Shown: piece after piece, positions 58,957-64,000 of the stretch
Numbering within the stretch: the first letter of the stretch is position 1
Layout of the letters: each line of letters starts with the position of its first letter
Source: Chitinolyticbacter meiyuanensis
GTDB lineage: Bacteria; Pseudomonadota; Gammaproteobacteria; Burkholderiales; Chitinibacteraceae
NCBI RefSeq assembly: GCF_008033135.1
Contig: NZ_CP041335.1
Span: 1,927,925 to 1,991,924, forward strand
Direction: 5' to 3'
DNA length: 64,000 nucleotides
Program-made: the position numbers and the translations under genes
Notes under the pieces: model-generated
What the model saw: only the letters and a program-made list of their open reading frames with translations
What the model was told of the DNA's origin: nothing
Databases searched by the model: none

Positions 58957-61650
58957 ATGAGTGAAATCAAAGTCAGCCAGTTTGCCGCCGAGCTCAGGAT
59001 GCCCTCCGAGGAGCTCCTGGAGCAGCTGCGCGCAGCCGGCCTGTCGAAGTCCGGCGCCGATGATACGGTGACGGCCGAGGACAAGACCCGGCTGTTGACC
59101 CACCTGAAGCAGAAGCATGGTGGTGGTGCCGACAAGCCCAAGATCGTGCTGGGCCGCAAGGAAACCAGCGAAATCCGCAAGACCGATGCGACGGGCAAGT
59201 CCAAGACCATCCAGGTTGAGGTGCGCAAGAAGCGCGTGATCGAAGCACCGGTCGCCGCACCTGCAGCCGCGCCCGCTGTCGCCGCAGCGACACCGGCTGC
59301 TGCTGCGCCGGCCCTGGGTCAGGCCGAACTCGCCCAGCGCGAGGTCGAGGCCCGGCGCCAAGCCGAGTTGCGCGAGCGCCAGGCCGCCGAAATGCGTGCC
59401 AAGCAGGAACGCGCCGAGCGCAAGGATGAGCCGGTGGTCGAGGCTGTTGCCGCCGAGCCGGTCGCTGTCGCCGAGGTGGTTGAGGCTGTTGCGGCGCCGA
59501 CGCCAGCACTGGTCGCCGCCCCTGTTCCTGCGCCAGCCCCCGTGGCGGAAGCCAAGCCGGCTGCGCCGCCGACGCTGGGCGATCGCCCACGCATCGGCAT
59601 GCGCGTCGACCTGCGCAAGCCCAAGGACACCCCGCTGCGTGCGCCCGAGCCCGCCAAGCCCGAACCCGCTGCAGCCACGCCGGCAGCAGCCAAGCCAGCC
59701 GACAAGAAGCCCGTCGGTGCCCGCAAGGACGATCGCGATGATCGCGACAGCCGCGGCAAGAAGGGCACGGGCCTCAAGACCCGTGGTGGTGCCGATGCCG
59801 GCAATGCCTGGCGTTCGAAGAAGGGCGGTGGCCGCAACAAGGGCAGCCAGGCCGACAGCGACAACGCGCACGCCTTCCAGGCACCGACCGATCCCATCGT
59901 CCACACCGTCGATGTGCCAGAAACCATTTCGGTGGCCGACCTTGCGCACAAGATGGCAGTGAAGGGCGTCGAGGTGGTCAAGGCGCTGATGAAAATGGGC
60001 ATGATGGTGACCATCAACCAGGTGCTGGACCAGGAAACCGCGATGATCGTGGTCGAGGAAATGGGCCACAACCCGGTCGCCGCCAAGCTTGATGACCCGG
60101 ATACCTATCTGGACGAAGCCGACAAGGGCGAGCACGAGCAACTGCACCGTGCTCCGGTCGTCACCGTGATGGGTCACGTCGACCACGGCAAGACCTCGTT
60201 GCTGGATTACATCCGTCGCGCCAAGGTGGCGGCGGGTGAGGCCGGCGGCATTACCCAGCATATCGGTGCCTACCACGTCGAAACCGAGAAGGGCATGGTG
60301 ACCTTCCTCGACACCCCGGGTCACGAGGCGTTCACCGCCATGCGTGCCCGCGGTGCCAGCGCGACCGACATCGTGGTGCTGGTGGTGGCTGCCGACGACG
60401 GCGTGATGCCGCAGACCATCGAAGCCATCCACCACGCCAAGGCGGCCAAGGTGCCAATCGTGGTGGCGGTGAACAAGATCGACAAGCAGGGCGCCAACCC
60501 CGAGCGCATCCGCCAGGAACTGGTGGCGCACGAAGTGGTGCCGGAAGATTGGGGTGGCGATACCCAGTTCATCGAAGTGTCGGCCAAGCAAGGCACGAAC
60601 ATCGATGCGCTGCTCGACGCCATCCTGCTGCAGGCCGAAGTGCTGGAGCTGACCTCGCCGGTCGATACCCCGGCCAAGGGCATCATCATCGAAGCACGTC
60701 TCGACAAGGGACGTGGTGCCGTGGCTTCCATGCTGGTGCAGTCCGGTACGCTGAAGAAGGGCGACGTGGTGCTGGCTGGTCAGGTCTGGGGCCGCGTGCG
60801 GGCGATGCTCGACGAGAACGGCAAGCAGATCAACGAAGCTGGCCCGTCGATTCCGGTCGAAATCCTCGGCTTGTCGGAAGTACCGGCTGCCGGTGAAGAT
60901 GCGATGGTGCTGGCCGACGAGAAGAAGGCGCGTGAAATCGCGCTGTTCCGTCAAGGCAAGTTCCGCGACGTCAAGTTTGCCAAGCAACAGGCCGCCAAGC
61001 TGGAGAACATGTTCGCCCAGATGGCCGAAGGCGAAGTGCAGACCCTGCCGATCATCATCAAGGCCGATGTGCAAGGTTCGTCCGAAGCGCTGGCCGGCAG
61101 CCTGCAGAAGCTGTCGACCGACGAAGTGCGCGTGCAGATCCTGCACTCGGGCGTTGGCGGCATCAGCGAATCGGACGTCAACCTGGCCCTGGCATCCAAG
61201 GCCGTGGTGGTCGGCTTCAACGTGCGTGCCGATGCGGCCGCGCGCAAGCTGGCCGAGTCCGAGGGCGTGGACCTGCGCTACTACAACATCATCTACGACG
61301 CCGTGGATGACGTGAAGGCGGCGTTGTCGGGCATGCTGGCACCGGAGAAGCGCGAACAGATCATCGGCCAGGTCGAGATCCGTCAGGTGTTCGTGGTGTC
61401 CAAGGTCGGTTCGATCGCCGGTTGCTACGTGCAGGACGGTATCGTCAAGCGTCACGCCGGTGTACGCGTGTTGCGCAACAACGTGGTCATCCATCAGGGC
61501 GAGCTCGAAAGCCTCAAGCGTTTCAAGGACGACGTCAAGGAAGTGCGCTCGGGCTACGAGTGCGGTCTGCAGATCAAGAACTTCAACGACATCCAGGAAG
61601 GCGACCAGCTCGAAGTGTTCGAAATCGTCGAGGTGGCGCGGACGCTGTAA
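58957..61650 (+). CDS. infB: Translation initiation factor IF-2
   Basis: An 897-residue GTPase. The N-terminal IF2-N subdomain starts [14 protein letters not shown] long Ala/Pro/Lys-rich linker (about 90-300) is followed by a second IF2-N-like domain and the G domain with GHVDHGKT (about 407-414), DTPGHEAF and NKID, then domains II-IV. It places initiator tRNA on the ribosome. The ATG at 58957 follows CGGAGGA. Confidence 0.97.
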   Translation: MSEIKVSQFAAELRMPSEELLEQLRAAGLSKSGADDTVTAEDKTRLLTHLKQKHGGGADKPKIVLGRKETSEIRKTDATGKSKTIQVEVRKKRVIEAPVAAPAAAPAVAAATPAAAAPALGQAELAQREVEARRQAELRERQAAEMRAKQERAERKDEPVVEAVAAEPVAVAEVVEAVAAPTPALVAAPVPAPAPVAEAKPAAPPTLGDRPRIGMRVDLRKPKDTPLRAPEPAKPEPAAATPAAAKPADKKPVGARKDDRDDRDSRGKKGTGLKTRGGADAGNAWRSKKGGGRNKGSQADSDNAHAFQAPTDPIVHTVDVPETISVADLAHKMAVKGVEVVKALMKMGMMVTINQVLDQETAMIVVEEMGHNPVAAKLDDPDTYLDEADKGEHEQLHRAPVVTVMGHVDHGKTSLLDYIRRAKVAAGEAGGITQHIGAYHVETEKGMVTFLDTPGHEAFTAMRARGASATDIVVLVVAADDGVMPQTIEAIHHAKAAKVPIVVAVNKIDKQGANPERIRQELVAHEVVPEDWGGDTQFIEVSAKQGTNIDALLDAILLQAEVLELTSPVDTPAKGIIIEARLDKGRGAVASMLVQSGTLKKGDVVLAGQVWGRVRAMLDENGKQINEAGPSIPVEILGLSEVPAAGEDAMVLADEKKAREIALFRQGKFRDVKFAKQQAAKLENMFAQMAEGEVQTLPIIIKADVQGSSEALAGSLQKLSTDEVRVQILHSGVGGISESDVNLALASKAVVVGFNVRADAAARKLAESEGVDLRYYNIIYDAVDDVKAALSGMLAPEKREQIIGQVEIRQVFVVSKVGSIAGCYVQDGIVKRHAGVRVLRNNVVIHQGELESLKRFKDDVKEVRSGYECGLQIKNFNDIQEGDQLEVFEIVEVARTL

Positions 61651-61666
61651 TCCCACACTGGGCAAG

Positions 61667-61712
61667 GCAAGGGGGAAGCGGGGGCGGCAAACGCTTCTGC
61701 TTCCCCCTTTGC
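61667..61712 (+). other. Hairpin between infB and rbfA
   Basis: GCAAGGGGGAAGC pairs with GCTTCCCCCTTTGC to form a long stem with a 19-base loop. It lacks a U run and lies inside an operon, so it is probably an mRNA-processing or stability element. Confidence 0.55.
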
Positions 61713-61731
61713 CCTTCCCGAGGTAAGTATC

Positions 61732-62106
61732 ATGGCCAGAAATTTCACCCGTTCCGACCGTATCCAGCAGCAACTGCAGCGTGACATCGCCGAGCTGATT
61801 CGCGGTGAGCTCGATCATCCCAAGGCATCGCTTATCACCGTGACCGACGTCGAGGTGACGCGCGACTATTCGCACGCCAAGGTGTTCTACACCTTCCTTG
61901 GCACCAGTGAGGACGCGGCGGCCATTGCCGACAAGCTGGAAGCCGCCAAGGGTTTCCTGCGCAGCGAGCTGGCGCGCGGCTTCAAGCTGTTCAAGATGCC
62001 TGAGCTGCATTTCCACTACGATCATTCGATCGAGCGTGGCATGCAGCTCGACAGCCTGATCGCCCAGGCGGCCAGTCTGCCCAAGGCGCCGGACGACGAC
62101 GCGTAA
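61732..62106 (+). CDS. rbfA: Ribosome-binding factor A
   Basis: A 124-residue KH-like protein for 16S rRNA 5'-end maturation. It has RSDRIQQQLQRDIAELI near the start and DYSHAKVFYTFLG in the middle. It is placed between infB and truB as in most proteobacteria. Confidence 0.95.
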   Translation: MARNFTRSDRIQQQLQRDIAELIRGELDHPKASLITVTDVEVTRDYSHAKVFYTFLGTSEDAAAIADKLEAAKGFLRSELARGFKLFKMPELHFHYDHSIERGMQLDSLIAQAASLPKAPDDDA

Positions 62107-62156
62107 TCATCGTGGGCGTGCATGATGCACGCCCCGCACTTTCTGCTTTCCATTCC

Positions 62157-63059
62157 ATGGCAAAACGAAAAATCGACGGCGTGCTGCTGCTCGACAAGCC
62201 GTTCGGCTTTTCCAGCACCGGCGCGTTGCAAAAGGCCCGCTGGCTGTTCCAGGCCGAGAAGGCGGGTCACACCGGCGTGCTCGACCCGTTCGCGACCGGT
62301 CTGCTGCCGCTGTGCTTTGGCGAAGCGACCAAGTTCTCGCAACGCATGCTCGACGCCGACAAGGGCTATCGCGCCACGGTTCGCCTTGGTGAAGTCTCGA
62401 CCACGCTCGATGGCGAAGGCGAGATCACAGCGAGCGGCACGGTCGATTGCGACGAGGTGCGCCTTCGCGCGGTGCTGGCTTCATTCCTCGGCGAGTACGA
62501 TCAGGTGCCGCCGATGCATTCGGCGCTGAAGTTCCAGGGCAAGGCGCTCTATGAATATGCGCGCCAGGGCGTCGAGATCGAACGCAAGGCACGACGCATC
62601 ACCTTCTATGCACTCGATCTGCTGAGCTTCGACGGTACGACGCTGGTGCTCGATGTGCTTTGCTCCAAGGGCACTTATATCCGCGTGCTCGCCGACGACC
62701 TGGGCAAGGCGCTCGGTTGCGGTGCTTACCTTGCCGGGCTGGTCCGCACCCGCACCGCCGGCTTCGTGCTCGAGGACGCGATCTCGCTGGATGCGCTGGC
62801 AGAGCTGGACATGCCAGCCCGCGAAGCGTTGCTGATGCCGGCCGACCGCCTGCTTGCAGAGCTACCCGCGCTGACGCTCGATGCGGAGCAGGCCGAGCGG
62901 TTGTGCCATGGCATGACCGTACGGCTGACGCCCGGCCAGACTGGCGAATTCCGGCTTTACGGTCCCGGGCAAAATGCGGATAATGCGCGATTCCTCGGTT
63001 TGGGCGAGGTCGGTGCCGATGCGGTGCTGAGGTCCAAACGACTGCTGACCACGGCGTGA
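62157..63059 (+). CDS. truB: tRNA pseudouridine-55 synthase TruB
   Basis: A 300-residue enzyme that makes pseudouridine at position 55 of tRNAs. The catalytic Asp43 lies in [14 protein letters not shown]; other motifs are [13 protein letters not shown] and [13 protein letters not shown]. The C-terminal part (about 245-300) is the TruB second domain. The ATG at 62157 is preferred over an upstream ATG that lacks similarity. Confidence 0.96.
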   Translation: MAKRKIDGVLLLDKPFGFSSTGALQKARWLFQAEKAGHTGVLDPFATGLLPLCFGEATKFSQRMLDADKGYRATVRLGEVSTTLDGEGEITASGTVDCDEVRLRAVLASFLGEYDQVPPMHSALKFQGKALYEYARQGVEIERKARRITFYALDLLSFDGTTLVLDVLCSKGTYIRVLADDLGKALGCGAYLAGLVRTRTAGFVLEDAISLDALAELDMPAREALLMPADRLLAELPALTLDAEQAERLCHGMTVRLTPGQTGEFRLYGPGQNADNARFLGLGEVGADAVLRSKRLLTTA

Positions 63060-63139
63060 GCGGGAGGAAGCGCGGAGGGGTCGTTCAGGCTCGCCGCGCT
63101 TGTCGGGGCAATGACCCCTCAACTTTGGAGTATCAAGCA

Positions 63140-63409
63140 ATGGCAGTTACCGTCGAACAAAAGGCCGACATCGTCAAGTCGTTTCAACGCGTCCAAGGCG
63201 ATACCGGCTCCCCGGAAGTGCAGGTTGCCCTGCTGACCGCCCGCATCAACGACCTGACCCCCCACTTCAAGGCCAACGCCAAGGATCACCACTCGCGTCG
63301 TGGTCTGTTGAAGATGGTGTCGCGTCGCCGCCGCCTGCTGGACTACCTCAAGCGCACCAACGCAGACAGCTACCGCGAACTGATCGCCAAGCTGGGTCTG
63401 CGCAAGTAA
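63140..63409 (+). CDS. rpsO: 30S ribosomal protein uS15
   Basis: An 89-residue protein with [21 protein letters not shown] and [21 protein letters not shown] typical of uS15, which binds 16S rRNA and organises the central domain. It starts at 63140 after GGAG. A terminator follows, and pnp is next, as in most proteobacteria. Confidence 0.97.
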   Translation: MAVTVEQKADIVKSFQRVQGDTGSPEVQVALLTARINDLTPHFKANAKDHHSRRGLLKMVSRRRRLLDYLKRTNADSYRELIAKLGLRK

Positions 63410-63420
63410 GTCCAGGCCAG

Positions 63421-63452
63421 AAGTCGCAGTCGTCAAGACTGCGACTTTTTTG
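63421..63452 (+). terminator. Intrinsic terminator after rpsO
   Basis: An 11-bp stem (AAGTCGCAGTC/GACTGCGACTT) with a GTCAA loop is followed by a T run. In this context it may allow some read-through into pnp. Confidence 0.9.
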
Positions 63453-63494
63453 TTTCAAGGCCCCCAGTTTCAAACGGCCTGTTCGCCCAACCGT

Positions 63495-63534
63495 GGTTCC
63501 GACGGCGGACAGACCGGCAGGTTGTGTCGGAACC
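63495..63534 (+). promoter_or_regulatory. pnp leader hairpin, possible RNase III site
   Basis: GGTTCCGAC (63495-63503) and GTCGGAACC (63526-63534) form a 9-bp perfect stem around a 22-base loop, about 120 bases before pnp. In E. coli a leader hairpin cut by RNase III starts PNPase autoregulation. The function here is inferred by analogy. Confidence 0.55.
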
Positions 63535-63651
63535 GGCAATCGCCGCAGCACCCGAACCGCGCTCCCCGCGTGGCGTGCGTGCCGCATCGGCCCGATTGTC
63601 ATTGCCGCTACGCCCAGGGCCGAGGGTGCACTGTAGAGAAAAGGAAAATCC

Positions 63652-64000
63652 GTGTTCAATAAAATCGTGAAATCGTTCCAGTACGGCAAGCACACCGTGA
63701 AGCTGGAAACGGGCGAAGTCGCCCGCCAAGCCTCTGGCGCCGTGGTCGTTTCCATGGACGACACCGTGGTGCTGGTCACCGTCGTTGCCGCCAAGGGCGT
63801 CAAGCCCGGTCAGGACTTCTTCCCGCTGACCGTCGATTATCAAGAACGTACCTATGCCGCCGGCAAGATCCCCGGGGGCTTCTTCAAGCGTGAAGGCCGT
63901 CCGTCCGAGAAGGAAATCCTGACGAGCCGCCTGATCGATCGCCCGATCCGTCCGCTGTTCCCGGAAGGTTTCTTCAACGAAGTGCAGATCGTCGCGACCG
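63652..64000 (+). CDS. pnp: Polynucleotide phosphorylase, 3' partial
   Basis: The first 116 codons of PNPase, a 3'-5' exoribonuclease of the degradosome. It starts with GTG at 63652 after AAGG, with the typical opening [20 protein letters not shown], then [12 protein letters not shown] and [18 protein letters not shown]. The gene runs out of the window. Confidence 0.96.
   Translation, partial: MFNKIVKSFQYGKHTVKLETGEVARQASGAVVVSMDDTVVLVTVVAAKGVKPGQDFFPLTVDYQERTYAAGKIPGGFFKREGRPSEKEILTSRLIDRPIRPLFPEGFFNEVQIVAT

Noticed and set aside
58897..62025. 1042-codon open frame opposite infB and rbfA
   Set aside because: It lies fully antisense to well-identified genes, has low-complexity His/Leu/Gly-rich content, and is the expected shadow of GC-rich codon use.

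Overview
The window is about 64 kb of GC-rich bacterial chromosome. It opens inside a histone-deacetylase-family gene and closes inside pnp. The organism is most likely a betaproteobacterium, probably in or near the Neisseriales. This rests on the gene orders rpsU-yqeY-dnaG-rpoD and rimP-nusA-infB-rbfA-truB-rpsO-pnp, on an earP-efp pair of the rhamnosyl-arginine type, and on an exosortase-B (EpsD/E/F/G/I/L) polysaccharide locus. The exact genus cannot be read from the sequence. I see no insertion sequences, prophage, CRISPR array or rRNA.

Layout. From 1 to 9.9 kb lie housekeeping and stress genes: an HDAC-family deacylase, a minus-strand four-gene operon (two DCC proteins, an SDR-DoxX protein, a DUF2269-like membrane protein) under a GbsR-type regulator with matching operators, pitA, sdaA, a CBS-domain CorC/HlyC protein and htpX. 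From 10.1 to 17.2 kb come a ybhP-like phosphatase with clsB, trmJ, a periplasmic binding protein, a thioesterase, an acuI-like reductase and tsaD. From 17.3 to 22.5 kb is the macromolecular synthesis operon rpsU-yqeY-GNAT-dnaG-rpoD. At 22.6-22.93 kb is a tRNA gene with a CAU anticodon, interrupted by a 246-nt group I intron.

From 23.45 to 44.35 kb an almost gap-free 18-gene operon encodes an exported polysaccharide: outer-membrane protein EpsL, an initiating glycosyl-phosphate transferase, EpsD, EpsE, EpsF, EpsG, exosortase B, EpsI, a flippase-like protein, an acyltransferase, a polymerase/ligase-like protein, two heparinase-type proteins, a CapK-like adenylating enzyme, two glycosyltransferases, and WecB/WecC, which make UDP-ManNAcA. 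Converging on it is a small secreted protein whose C-terminus looks like a PEP-CTERM sorting tail with an altered motif, a candidate exosortase substrate. After earP-efp come a third, lipoprotein heparinase-family protein and, across a 0.9-kb AT-rich gap, a GH16 beta-glucanase preceded by a perfect LacI-type operator. The polysaccharide theme therefore extends to about 51.7 kb.

From 51.7 to 56.65 kb on the minus strand are a VOC protein, dapE, a YffB/ArsC-like protein, pilU and fadD. From 56.9 kb to the end is the transcription/translation operon rimP-nusA-infB-rbfA-truB-rpsO-pnp. It has an attenuator-like hairpin before rimP and an RNase-III-type hairpin before pnp.

The most notable items are the tRNA group I intron, the candidate variant exosortase substrate beside xrtB, the degenerate EpsG kinase, the set of lyase-like enzymes around a uronate-containing polysaccharide, and the GbsR operator pair.
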